Assembly (NCBI GenBank): GCA_039930945.1
Contig: JBDTSW010000002.1
Coordinates: 1-47,112 of the forward strand
DNA: 47,112 nt
Direction of reading: 5' to 3'
Source: JBDTSW01 sp039930945
GTDB taxonomy: Bacteria > Actinomycetota > Thermoleophilia > Solirubrobacterales > 70-9
Shown here piece after piece: positions 40,001 to 47,112 of this stretch. The notes beneath the pieces were generated by a model that was given only the letters and a program-made list of their open reading frames with translations, was not told the origin of the DNA and made no database searches. Position numbers and translations under genes: made by a program. Within the stretch, counting starts at the first letter, position 1. Every line of letters begins with the position of its first letter.

Positions 40001-40743
40001 GGCGCCCGGACCCCGGAGTGGATCGCGATGATCCCGCCGGCGAGCAACAGCCAGCGGATCTCGCTCAGCCCCGCCCCGTCTATCAGCGCGGCGAGCCGGT
40101 CCGGGAGGGGGAACGAGCGAACCGACTCGGGCAGATAGGCGTAGGCGTCGTTGTCGCCCGCGACCGAACCGAGCACCGGGACCACCCGGTCGAACCACAG
40201 CTTGAAGAAGGTCGACAGCGGCGGGCGCTGGGGCTGGGTGATCTCCAGGATCACCAGCCTGCCCCCCGGTTTCAGCACCCGCGTCAGCTCCACCAGGCCG
40301 GCCTCCAGGTCGGAGAGGTTGCGGACGCCGAAGCCCACCGTGACCGCGTCGAAGCAGGCGTCGGCGTAGGGCAGCGCGAGCGCGTCGGCCCACTCGAACT
40401 CGACCGGCGCCGCGGCGGCGGCGGCGAGGCGCAGATCCTCCTCCTTGGCCCGGGCCAACTCGAGCATCCGCTCGGAGAAGTCGCAGCCGACGACGCGGCC
40501 CGAGGGCCCGACCCGGCGCGACAGCTCGAAGGCCAGGTCGCCGGTGCCACAGCAGACGTCGAGCGCGCTCGCGCCCTCGCTCAGCCCCGCGCGCTCCACC
40601 GCGCGCTCGCGCCAGCGACGGTCGAGCCCCGCGGTCATCACGTGGTTCATGCGGTCATAGACGCCGGCGATGCGGTCGAACATCGTCCGCACCTCGGCCG
40701 AGAAGTCCTGGCTGCCGATCGCGGGGCGCGCCTCGGCGTGCAC
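39997..40743 (-). CDS. menG: Demethylmenaquinone methyltransferase
   Basis: 248-residue SAM-dependent methyltransferase of the UbiE/MenG family, last step of menaquinone synthesis. It has FDRIAGVYDRMNHVMTAGLDRRWR, the SAM site LDVCCGTGDLAFEL, TVGFGVRNLSDLEAGL and LKPGGRLVILEITQP. Only menaquinone synthesis is inferred because respiratory neighbours fit. Start GTG at 40743; TAGATA, 6 bases upstream, overlaps the qcrC stop. Confidence 0.93.
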   Translation of the reverse strand: MHAEARPAIGSQDFSAEVRTMFDRIAGVYDRMNHVMTAGLDRRWRERAVERAGLSEGASALDVCCGTGDLAFELSRRVGPSGRVVGCDFSERMLELARAKEEDLRLAAAAAAPVEFEWADALALPYADACFDAVTVGFGVRNLSDLEAGLVELTRVLKPGGRLVILEITQPQRPPLSTFFKLWFDRVVPVLGSVAGDNDAYAYLPESVRSFPLPDRLAALIDGAGLSEIRWLLLAGGIIAIHSGVRAP

Positions 40744-40749
40744 GGCGTC

Positions 40750-40755
40750 TATCTA
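40750..40755 (-). promoter_or_regulatory. Possible -10 hexamer TAGATA for menG, shared with the qcrC stop
   Basis: TAGATA on minus, 6 bases before the GTG at 40743. The first three bases are the TAG stop of qcrC. It lacks the final T of the usual pattern, so it is weaker than the others. Confidence 0.3.
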
Positions 40756-41472
40756 GCCTTCGTTTTGGCCCTGCAGCGAGGCCAGGAAGTCGACCAGGGA
40801 GTCGAACTTCTCCTCGGGCAGGTCCGAGTACGGAGGCATCACCCCGGAGGGGTTGGTCAGCGTCCGCGCAATCGCCGCGCGGGGCAGCGTGGCACCGATC
40901 TCGGTCAGCTCGGGGCCAGGGCCGTCGTTGCCGTTCTCGCCGAACTGGTGGCAGGCCAGGCAGCCCGACTGGGCCGCCACCCTGGCGCCATCCTCGTACT
41001 CGGCCGCCACCTCGATCGAGTCGATGTCGGTCGGCGAGCCGGCCGAGGCACCGAGGTAGGTGAGGAAGGCCATCGAGATGATCGTCAGCACGGCCGCCGT
41101 GGTCGCCACCGGGCGGCGCTCGGGGCGGCGCTCGGGGCCGCGGTCGTAGAACGGCAGCAACAACAGCAGCACCATGCAGATGGTGGGGATGCCGATCGTC
41201 GCCAGCGGGACCAGCTCCGGCGGCTTGATCACGCGCAGCAGCTCAAAGAGGAAGAAGAAGTACCACTCGGGACGCGGCACGTAGGTGGTCGTCGTCGGGT
41301 CGGCCTTGGGGCCCAGCTCGGCGCCCAGCACCAGCGCCATGACGATGATCACGACGACGACGATCAGCGCCATCACCGAGTCCTTCATCACCGCGTAGGG
41401 GAAGAACGGCTTGCCCTTCTTCTTCAGGGCCTCGTATTGGCGCAGATATGCCTCCTTCTGCGCGCCGTTCAT
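40753..41472 (-). CDS. qcrC: Menaquinol-cytochrome c reductase subunit: cyt b C-terminal half fused to cyt c
   Basis: 239 residues. The first part has three TM segments and the Qo-site motif PEWYFF (residues 68-73), equivalent to the C-terminal half of cytochrome b (subunit IV). The second part is a cytochrome c domain with CLACH (171-175) and axial Met in VMPPYSDLP (about 212). This fused architecture is that of the Bacillus bc complex, not the usual actinobacterial diheme QcrC plus long QcrB. The start is followed by MNGAQKEAYLRQYEALKKKG; AAGGGG lies 7 bases upstream. Confidence 0.9.
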   Translation of the reverse strand: MNGAQKEAYLRQYEALKKKGKPFFPYAVMKDSVMALIVVVVIIVMALVLGAELGPKADPTTTTYVPRPEWYFFFLFELLRVIKPPELVPLATIGIPTICMVLLLLLPFYDRGPERRPERRPVATTAAVLTIISMAFLTYLGASAGSPTDIDSIEVAAEYEDGARVAAQSGCLACHQFGENGNDGPGPELTEIGATLPRAAIARTLTNPSGVMPPYSDLPEEKFDSLVDFLASLQGQNEG

Positions 41473-41589
41473 CGGTGACCCCTTCTACGGCACGACGGCC
41501 CCGAAGGCGAGGCACAGCCGTCCTCAGGCAAGGAAGCAGGGAGGGGACAATGGCCGTGGCCATGGCCCCGACCAATGACGCCAGCTGAG

Positions 41590-41605
41590 GGCGGGTGCGC
41601 CCGCC
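41590..41605. other. Hairpin between qcrB and qcrC
   Basis: GGCGGG (41590-41595) pairs with CCCGCC (41600-41605) over a 4-base loop in the 160-base gap between the two genes. A second palindrome, GGCCATGGCC, lies near 41560. No T-run follows. It may protect or process the message. Confidence 0.4.
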
Positions 41606-41632
41606 AGCGGGGTTGGCGTGTCGTTGAAGTGG

Positions 41633-42421
41633 TCACCCAACTTTCTCCTCACGCAGGGACTTCGGCTTCGTCTCGGCCTTGGCCCACGGTGGCGCCGTCG
41701 TGCCCAGCTTCACCACCAGGTAGAGGTGGGCGCCGATCAGGCCGATGATCAGGCCCGGCACGGCCAGCATGTGGATCGCATAGAAGCGCGAGATCGTCGT
41801 CGCCTCGAACTCGGCGCCGGCTCGCAGGAAGTCGGCGAGGTAGGGCCCCACGACCGGGCCCGTGGCGGTGATGTTGTTGGCGACGATCGTCGCCCAGAGG
41901 GAGCGCTGGTCGAACGGCAGCAGGTACCCCGTGAGGCCCATCACCATGGTCAGGATCAAGAGGACGACGCCGATCACCCAGTTGAGCTCGCGCGGGTACT
42001 TGTAGGCGCCGAAGAAGAAGGTCCTCCCCATGTGCAGGAAGGCCAGAATCAACATCACGGAAGCGCCCCACTTGTGCATGCCGCGAACGAACTCCCCCAG
42101 GAAGACGTCGTTGGTGAGGTGGGTGATCGACGCGTAGGCCTCGGTGGCCGAGGGCGTGTAGTACATCGCCAGGAAGACGCCGGTCACCGCCTGGACGACG
42201 AACGCGAACAGGGTCGCCGAGCCCAGCGTGTAGAACCAGTTGGTGCCCTTCGGCACCTTGCGGAAGAGCATCTGGGTGAGAAAGCCGGTCGCCCCGGTGC
42301 GCTCGTCGAGCCAGCCGACGAGGTCGGCCGGAGCCTGCTTGAGCTGGTCGCCGGGGCCCGCGCCGTTGCCCTCCCCGGGCTTGGACGACTTACGCGGCGC
42401 TTTCGGATTCAGCTTCGGCAT
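41633..42421 (-). CDS. qcrB: Menaquinol-cytochrome c reductase cytochrome b, N-terminal half
   Basis: 262 residues with four TM segments and the two heme-b His pairs: MHKWGASVMLILAFLHMGRTF and FYAIHMLAVPGLIIGLIGAHLYL. The length and missing C-terminal half fit a split cytochrome b of the Bacillus/b6f kind. It lies 3 bases after the Rieske stop and ahead of qcrC, the qcrA-qcrB-qcrC order. Confidence 0.92.
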   Translation of the reverse strand: MPKLNPKAPRKSSKPGEGNGAGPGDQLKQAPADLVGWLDERTGATGFLTQMLFRKVPKGTNWFYTLGSATLFAFVVQAVTGVFLAMYYTPSATEAYASITHLTNDVFLGEFVRGMHKWGASVMLILAFLHMGRTFFFGAYKYPRELNWVIGVVLLILTMVMGLTGYLLPFDQRSLWATIVANNITATGPVVGPYLADFLRAGAEFEATTISRFYAIHMLAVPGLIIGLIGAHLYLVVKLGTTAPPWAKAETKPKSLREEKVG

Positions 42422-42424
42422 CGA

Positions 42425-43084
42425 TCAGGGCGGCGGCGCCGTCGACGGGCGCGGTGGGTAGAGGTACTCCCAGATGCCCCCGGTGTACTCGCCCGGGTCC
42501 CGGGCGCGGACCGGCTCGAGCTGAGAGGTGACGCTGTAGCGTGGGCCGATCTCGAGCTGATCGCCGTTGACCCGGGTCTGGAAGCGGTCCAGCGGGCGCA
42601 CCGGCGGACCGCCGATGACCTTGCCCTCGAAGTCATAGACGCCGCCGTGACAGGGGCAGATGAAGGTCGACGACGCCGGCACGAAGCGCACCGGGCAGCC
42701 GAGGTGTGCGCACCGCGTCGAGATCGCGATGTACTGCTCGAGCGTCTCGTCGGGGTTGATCTCCGGGTTGCCCTGGCGGACGTAGACGGTGGTCTTGCCC
42801 GCCTCGCCGATCGCATCGACGACGGTGATCACGGCCTGGGAGTAGGCGTCCGGGCCGAAGTCGCCGACGTCGCCGACGCCCTCCCAGTGCTCCTCAGGGG
42901 ACTCGAACACGGGAGCGAGTGCGAAGCCGACGGCGGGGAGGATGACCGCCAGGCCCGCAAGGCCGCCCACCGCCTGGCCGGCGATGGTGAAGGCGTGCCT
43001 CCGCGTCATCGACTCGCCCTCGAAGTAGCCGGGCGGATCGGGCTTCGCGGGCGGGTCGTTCTGCTTGTCAGGGACGTCGGCCAC
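42425..43084 (-). CDS. qcrA: Rieske iron-sulfur subunit
   Basis: 219 residues. A twin arginine (R28-R29, MTRRHAFTIAGQAVGG) precedes a TM segment, suggesting Tat export. The 2Fe-2S site has C125 and H127 in CAHLGC and C143 and H146 in CPCHGG, with C130 and C145 as the disulfide. ICPCHGGVYDFEGKV and GPPVRPLDRF follow. It transfers electrons from menaquinol to cytochrome c. The start overlaps the upstream gene by 17 bases. Confidence 0.93.
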   Translation of the reverse strand: MADVPDKQNDPPAKPDPPGYFEGESMTRRHAFTIAGQAVGGLAGLAVILPAVGFALAPVFESPEEHWEGVGDVGDFGPDAYSQAVITVVDAIGEAGKTTVYVRQGNPEINPDETLEQYIAISTRCAHLGCPVRFVPASSTFICPCHGGVYDFEGKVIGGPPVRPLDRFQTRVNGDQLEIGPRYSVTSQLEPVRARDPGEYTGGIWEYLYPPRPSTAPPP

Positions 43085-43715
43085 CAGCGGTCAAATGGGG
43101 GAGATCGAAGTCTATTGAGTCCGCGGCTCGCTCCAACTCAGCCTCGAAGGAGCCGGCCTGCGCCGCCGCGCGCGCAGCGGCTGCGAGGGCGGCGGCCGCT
43201 GCCTCCGTCTCGCCGGCGCGGCGAAGCGCCGCCTTGGCGGCCTCGTGCGCGGGCGTGGTGCCGGCGGCTACGGCGACCGCTCCACCGAGCCACAGCGCGT
43301 CAAGGGCCTGCTCGCGCCCGGCCTCCACGCCGGCGTGGAGCTGGGCCGAGAGCGAGATCACGTCCGCCAGCTCTCGCACCGCCTCGAGGTCGCCAAGCCC
43401 GGCCAGGCATTCCAGCCCGAGCGCGTACAGATGGTCGCCGGTCAGCAGCGCCAGGTCGCGATCGGCGCCGGAGATGACCCGCGGGTCGCCGTAGTGCAGC
43501 AGGTAGCCCTCGCGGATCGCCTCGGCGACGAACGCGTAGTCGAGCTCGGCACCCCTGGCTCGCCGGCCCGAGGCCGCGAGCGCGCCCAGCGCGGGCTCGG
43601 AGTCCGGGTCACGCAGGTGCGACGCCAGCAGGGTGTCTTCGGCGCGCAGGGTCGCGACCAGCTCGCCCAGCGCTGACTCGGCCCCTGCCGCGGTGCCATC
43701 TTCGGGTGCCGCCAT
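43068..43715 (-). CDS. Helical protein resembling a degenerate prenyl-synthase subunit
   Basis: 215 residues, all-helical. The segment RDLALLTGDHLYALGLECLA followed by ELADVISLSAQLHAG is like the middle of trans-prenyl diphosphate synthases (GDYLLARALEL, then A-E-x-x). The DDxxD motifs are absent, so it is not catalytic alone. It may be a partner, or an unrelated helical protein. It is the first gene of the qcr operon, overlapping qcrA by 17 bases. TAGTCT is 9 bases before the ATG. Confidence 0.5.
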   Translation of the reverse strand: MAAPEDGTAAGAESALGELVATLRAEDTLLASHLRDPDSEPALGALAASGRRARGAELDYAFVAEAIREGYLLHYGDPRVISGADRDLALLTGDHLYALGLECLAGLGDLEAVRELADVISLSAQLHAGVEAGREQALDALWLGGAVAVAAGTTPAHEAAKAALRRAGETEAAAAALAAAARAAAQAGSFEAELERAADSIDFDLPHLTAGGRRP

Positions 43716-43724
43716 CGGGCGCCG

Positions 43725-43730
43725 AGACTA
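43725..43730 (-). promoter_or_regulatory. -10 hexamer TAGTCT for the qcr operon
   Basis: TAGTCT on minus, 9 bases before the ATG at 43715; probably drives the whole qcr-men unit. Confidence 0.5.
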
Positions 43731-43754
43731 CCCGCCGCGAGCGGGGTGGTGGGG

Positions 43755-44141
43755 TCAGTCGTCGTCGAAGTCGTCCGAGCCCGAGCCGCTGCTCGAGGAT
43801 CCCGATCCCGAGTTGTCGTCGCCGGTCGTGGTCGGCACGGTCGTGGTCGGCACGGTCGTGGTCGGCACGGTCGTGGTCGTCGTCTGCGCGTCCTTGAGGC
43901 GGTTCAGACGGCGCTCGCGCTGCTGCTGGCGGCGGTCCTGGCGGCGTTGACGCTGCTCCTGGCGACGGTCGGCGCCACGCTTGGCCTCAGCCGGGGCGAG
44001 GTCTCGTCCCGCGCTCAGCGGCGTCGCCGAGAGCCCGATCGAGTCGCCGGCGATCGAGTTGGTGAGGAAACCGATCCCGGCAGCGATCACGAGGCCGAGG
44101 ACGGCGAGAAAGATCACCTGTGCAAACAGCGCCCGGTTCAT
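43755..44141 (-). CDS. Small single-pass membrane protein with Thr/Val/Pro repeats
   Basis: 128 residues: one TM segment (about 5-27), a very basic Gln/Arg segment (RQEQRQRRQDRRQQQRERR), three TTTVP repeats, and an acidic Ser/Gly/Asp tail. The basic stretch can form a helix or bind nucleic acid or lipid. Function unknown. TAGCCT, 9 bases before the ATG, overlaps the stop of the kinase gene. Confidence 0.6.
   Translation of the reverse strand: MNRALFAQVIFLAVLGLVIAAGIGFLTNSIAGDSIGLSATPLSAGRDLAPAEAKRGADRRQEQRQRRQDRRQQQRERRLNRLKDAQTTTTTVPTTTVPTTTVPTTTGDDNSGSGSSSSGSGSDDFDDD
43823..43879. repeat. 15-base tandem repeat coding TTTVP
   Basis: Three full copies of a 15-base unit (plus-strand CGGTCGTGGTCGGCA) and a partial fourth. 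It codes for the Thr/Val/Pro repeat on minus and could vary in copy number. Confidence 0.85.
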
Positions 44142-44150
44142 CGTCCGCCC

Positions 44151-44156
44151 AGGCTA
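44151..44156 (-). promoter_or_regulatory. -10 hexamer TAGCCT for the Thr-repeat gene, shared with the kinase stop
   Basis: TAGCCT on minus, 9 bases before the ATG at 44141. TAG (44156-44154) is the kinase stop codon. Confidence 0.5.
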
Positions 44157-45607
44157 GATCCCGCCGGGTAAGGAGCCGGCAAGCTCGGGGTCAGGCGTGG
44201 GTAAATCATCGTCGACGAGCGGCAGGCGAACCTCGGCGCGCAGGCCGGTGCCGGCGACGCGGTTGGTGAGCCGCGTTCCCCCGCCCCAGCGTTCGGAGAG
44301 GGCCCGCACGATCGCCAGCCCGAGCCCCGTCCCCGGCTTGCCGGCCCCGGCGCCGCCGCGGTAGAAGCGCTCCAGCACCCTCTCGGCCTCGTCGGCGCCG
44401 AGGCCCGGGCCCTGGTCAGAGACGGCGAGCAGGCCGAAGCGGCCGGCGCGTCCGCAGTCGATCGCGATCTCCGATCCCGGCGGCGAGTAGCTGATCGCGT
44501 TCTCGATCAGGTTGTCGAGGATGATCCCGAGGTCCTCCCCGGCCGAGACGACCTCGGTCCCGGGCTCGCGGATCAGCTCGATTTCCTGCCCGCGCTCGGC
44601 GGCGCGCGAGCGCCAGCGCTCGAGGGCGGCCCGGGCGACCCGCTCGAGCGAGACCGCCCGCCCCTCGGGAGGGCGTTCGTCCCCGCGGGCGAGCGCGAGC
44701 AGGTTCGTCAGCAGGCTTGTCAGCCGCTCCAGCTCCAGCTCCGCCGCGCGCAGCTCCTCGACGACCTCGGCCGAGCGAGCGATGTCCGCGGCCGCCTCGA
44801 TCCGCAGCTGCAGGCCGGTCAGCGGCGTGCGCAGCTGGTGCGAGGCGTCGGCGACGAAGTCGCGCTGTGCCTCCAGCGACGCGGCCAGGCGGGCGGTCAT
44901 CTCGTTGAAGGCGACGGCGACCTCGCGCTCCTCGCGCGGGCCCGCCTCGGGCGCCCGCGCCCCGAGGTCGCCGGCGGTGACCTCGCGCGCGGTCTCGGCC
45001 AGCTTGCGTGGCGGTCGCGCCAGGAACCCCGCCAGAACCCAGGCGGCCCCGAGCCCCAGCAACAGGGCGACGCCGCCGACCCCGACCAGGGCGAGGGCGT
45101 CCTTGTTCACCTCGGACTGGACGGCGTCGACGCTCTGGGTCACCCGCACGGCTCCCTCGGGCCGCCGGTCGTGAATCACGGGAACGGCAGTGAACAGGAT
45201 CGACTGCTCAAGCGAAGCGCTTTCGCGCGTGTCCTGCGAGGTCCCGCCGCGCAGCGCCGCGGCGATCTCCGGGCGGCTCGCGTAGGAGCTGCCGCGCAGC
45301 CCCGGCCCGGCCGAGTCGGCCAGAATCCGGCCGCGGTCGTCGACCACGATCACGCGGCCCCCCAAAGCGCGGCCCGAGCGCTCGACCAGCCCCTGCAGCA
45401 CGCCGGGTCGATCGAGATCGTCGTTGGCAGTGGTCGCGATCAGCTGCGCCTGAGCAAAGGCGTCGGCCTTGATCTCGGCGTCGACGCGCTTGGAGATGTT
45501 GCTGACGAGCGGGACCTCCAGGGCGATGATCACCAGCACCAGCACGTAGGCGAACGCGGCCAGCAGGGTCGCCCGCAGGCTGAGCCCGCGGCGCTGCGGG
45601 CGAGCGC

Positions 45608-45611
<4 letters not shown>
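44154..45611 (-). CDS. Sensor histidine kinase
   Basis: 485 residues: TM1 (about 14-36), an extracellular sensor region (37-172), TM2 (about 173-197), HAMP, then the kinase core. The H-box is FVADASHQLRTPL (H258), the N-box LIENAISYSPPG, G1 DQGPGLG and G2 GTGLGLAIV. It phosphorylates the response regulator encoded just upstream. The GTG overlaps the regulator stop (GTGA). The sensor region has no recognisable domain; the ligand is unknown. Confidence 0.92.
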
Positions 45612-46324
<713 letters not shown>

Positions 46325-46330
46325 CGCCTG

Positions 46331-46336
46331 ATCGTA
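46331..46336 (-). promoter_or_regulatory. -10 hexamer TACGAT for the two-component operon
   Basis: TACGAT on minus, 6 bases before the ATG at 46324. Confidence 0.5.
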
Positions 46337-46352
46337 AGGGCGCGACGGCGAA

Positions 46353-46383
46353 ACGGCCGGGCGGCGCCTTGCCACCCGGCCGT
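46353..46383 (-). terminator. Rho-independent-like terminator after the acidic protein gene
   Basis: ACGGCCGGG (46353-46361) pairs with CCCGGCCGT (46375-46383) over a 13-base loop; TTT follows on the minus strand. It lies 28 bases past the stop of the gene ending at 46412. Confidence 0.55.
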
Positions 46384-46411
46384 CGTCGGCCTGCGAACCT
46401 GGGGGCTGCGA

Positions 46412-46861
46412 TCAGTCGTCGTCGCCGCCGTGGCCGCTGTTGTCATCGTCGCCGCCACTGCCGTGGCCGCTCGAGTCGTCGTCGTCGGCGTCGTCGTGGC
46501 CGCTGTTGACGCTGCCGGGGCCGCTGTTGTCGATCTCGTCATCGTCAGACGCGCCCGCGCCGGCGCCCGTGCACTGCGGGTCGTTGGCGTGCTCGGCCTC
46601 GTCGCAGGGGCCCGAGATGTCCTCGTCGGCGTCGTCGTTGGCGTCGTCGTTGGCGTCGTCGTCGACGGTGCCGTCGTCCTCGGGATGATCGCGACCGCGA
46701 CCGTTGTGGTCGTCGCGATCCTCACCGGTCGTGCCGGTCGTGCTGGTCGTGCTGGTCGTGGCCGTCGTCGTCGAACTCTCATCGCCGACCACTCCGAAGG
46801 CGACCGTGGCGCCGGCGACAACCAGCAGCAGGGTCAGCCCTGTGAATAGCAACTTCTTCAT
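46412..46861 (-). CDS. Secreted acidic repeat protein
   Basis: 149 residues: an N-terminal signal-like segment (KKLLFTGLTLLLVVAGATVAFG, about 2-23), Thr-rich region, then a strongly acidic, Asp/Asn-rich tail with repeats DDAN and SGH. Two Cys may form a disulfide. Acidic tails of this sort bind calcium or resist salt in other proteins; here that is speculation. The start has a good ribosome binding site made of a tandem repeat. Confidence 0.7.
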   Translation of the reverse strand: MKKLLFTGLTLLLVVAGATVAFGVVGDESSTTTATTSTTSTTGTTGEDRDDHNGRGRDHPEDDGTVDDDANDDANDDADEDISGPCDEAEHANDPQCTGAGAGASDDDEIDNSGPGSVNSGHDDADDDDSSGHGSGGDDDNSGHGGDDD

Positions 46862-46865
46862 CGTG

Positions 46866-46885
46866 TCTCCCTATTTCTCCCTATT
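46866..46885 (-). promoter_or_regulatory. Tandem-duplicated Shine-Dalgarno
   Basis: Two exact copies of AATAGGGAGA lie head to tail. The nearer GGGAGA is 4 bases before the ATG at 46861, the farther 14 bases. Such duplication could allow slippage to change translation. Confidence 0.5.
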
Positions 46886-46911
46886 GGTCTTGGTCAGTGC
46901 GTTGTCGTTGG

Positions 46912-47112
46912 TCAGCGCTTCTTTTCGACCTTGGAGGCCAGCCAGTGCCCGTTCGAGCGCTGGGCGATGGCCTCGAGCTTCATCCCCTTGTTGATTTCGC
47001 CGAAGCCGCTGAGGCGCTGGTACTTGGTGCCGCCGTTGACCTTGACCCGGACGATGCCGGCGTGCTCGCGGTCGAGGCGGAACGTCTGACTGGCGGTGTT
47101 CTTGGAAACGAC
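46912..47112 (-). CDS. C-terminal piece of a DUF5666-like protein, 5' part outside the window
   Basis: 66 residues of a protein that begins before the window. The pattern VKVNGGTKYQRLSGFGEINKG, then MKLEAIAQRSNGHWLASKVE, resembles a DUF5666-type beta domain (a small repeated fold in exported proteins). The next gene encodes an acidic secreted protein. Family assignment is tentative. Confidence 0.5.
   Translation of the reverse strand, partial: VVSKNTASQTFRLDREHAGIVRVKVNGGTKYQRLSGFGEINKGMKLEAIAQRSNGHWLASKVEKKR

Noticed and set aside
41473..41632. A small gene between qcrB and qcrC
   Set aside because: No start with a ribosome binding site or conserved-looking peptide; hairpins explain the region better.
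46440..46849. Repeats in the acidic protein gene as a possible CRISPR or satellite
   Set aside because: The repeats are short, codon-phased Asp/Asn codons without regular spacers.

Overview
The window is very GC-rich, roughly 70 percent by eye, and densely packed, with tRNA-Phe(GAA) and tRNA-Lys(CTT) and no gene-free stretch over 300 bases. Together, a fused PafB-PafC regulator, menaquinone genes beside a cytochrome bc complex, actinobacterial-type Dcd, TatA/TatC and AlkX-type glycosylase suggest a deep-branching actinobacterium such as Thermoleophilia (Solirubrobacterales-like). This placement is inference. The region reads as ordinary chromosome, with no prophage, insertion sequence or CRISPR array.

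Layout. 1-11154: a long minus-strand run of a PafBC-like regulator, an MBL-fold hydrolase, a membrane-anchored penicillin-acylase-family hydrolase, a PNPOx-fold protein, rmlA, rmlD, rmlB (dTDP-rhamnose synthesis without rmlC) and an Lhr-type helicase cut by the window edge. 11264-18195: a small membrane protein, a YhaM-like HD exoribonuclease, tRNA-Phe, a MrfA/Hrq1-like helicase overlapping a divergent folP, then an AlkX-like DNA glycosylase and a HAD phosphatase. 18226-22349: a palindromic repeat cluster, an SDR, an MntR/DtxR-like regulator, a small protein, an aminotransferase and an XRE plus nucleotidyltransferase pair. 22398-26213: sucD, sucC, a HAD protein and a sulfotransferase. 26210-35949: a PAS-GGDEF-EAL protein, a RibD-like reductase, a nucleotide-sugar group, an SDR, a 2-hydroxyacid dehydrogenase, an exporter, ChrA and a GNAT protein. 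35987-43715: tRNA-Lys, a TPR-like membrane protein, tatC, tatA, dcd, a zinc-ribbon protein, and a respiratory cluster transcribed on minus as prenyl-synthase-like protein, qcrA, qcrB, qcrC, menG, polyprenyl synthase. 43755-47112: a repeat-tailed membrane protein, a two-component system, an acidic secreted protein and a truncated secreted protein.

Three observations stand out. First, two families of palindromic repeats occur in this window. One has a copy inside the Lhr gene and a copy between genes, with an identical 19-base centre and two compensatory base-pair changes in the stem. The other lies in frame in both the Lhr gene and the MBL-fold gene. They resemble protein-coding palindromic elements known from Rickettsia. 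Second, 21 genes have a TAnnnT hexamer 6-10 bases before the start codon, the signature of leaderless transcription. In three cases the stop codon TAG of the upstream gene is the first half of that hexamer. Third, an interstrand-crosslink glycosylase homolog and a MrfA-like helicase are divergent neighbours, suggesting a crosslink repair locus.
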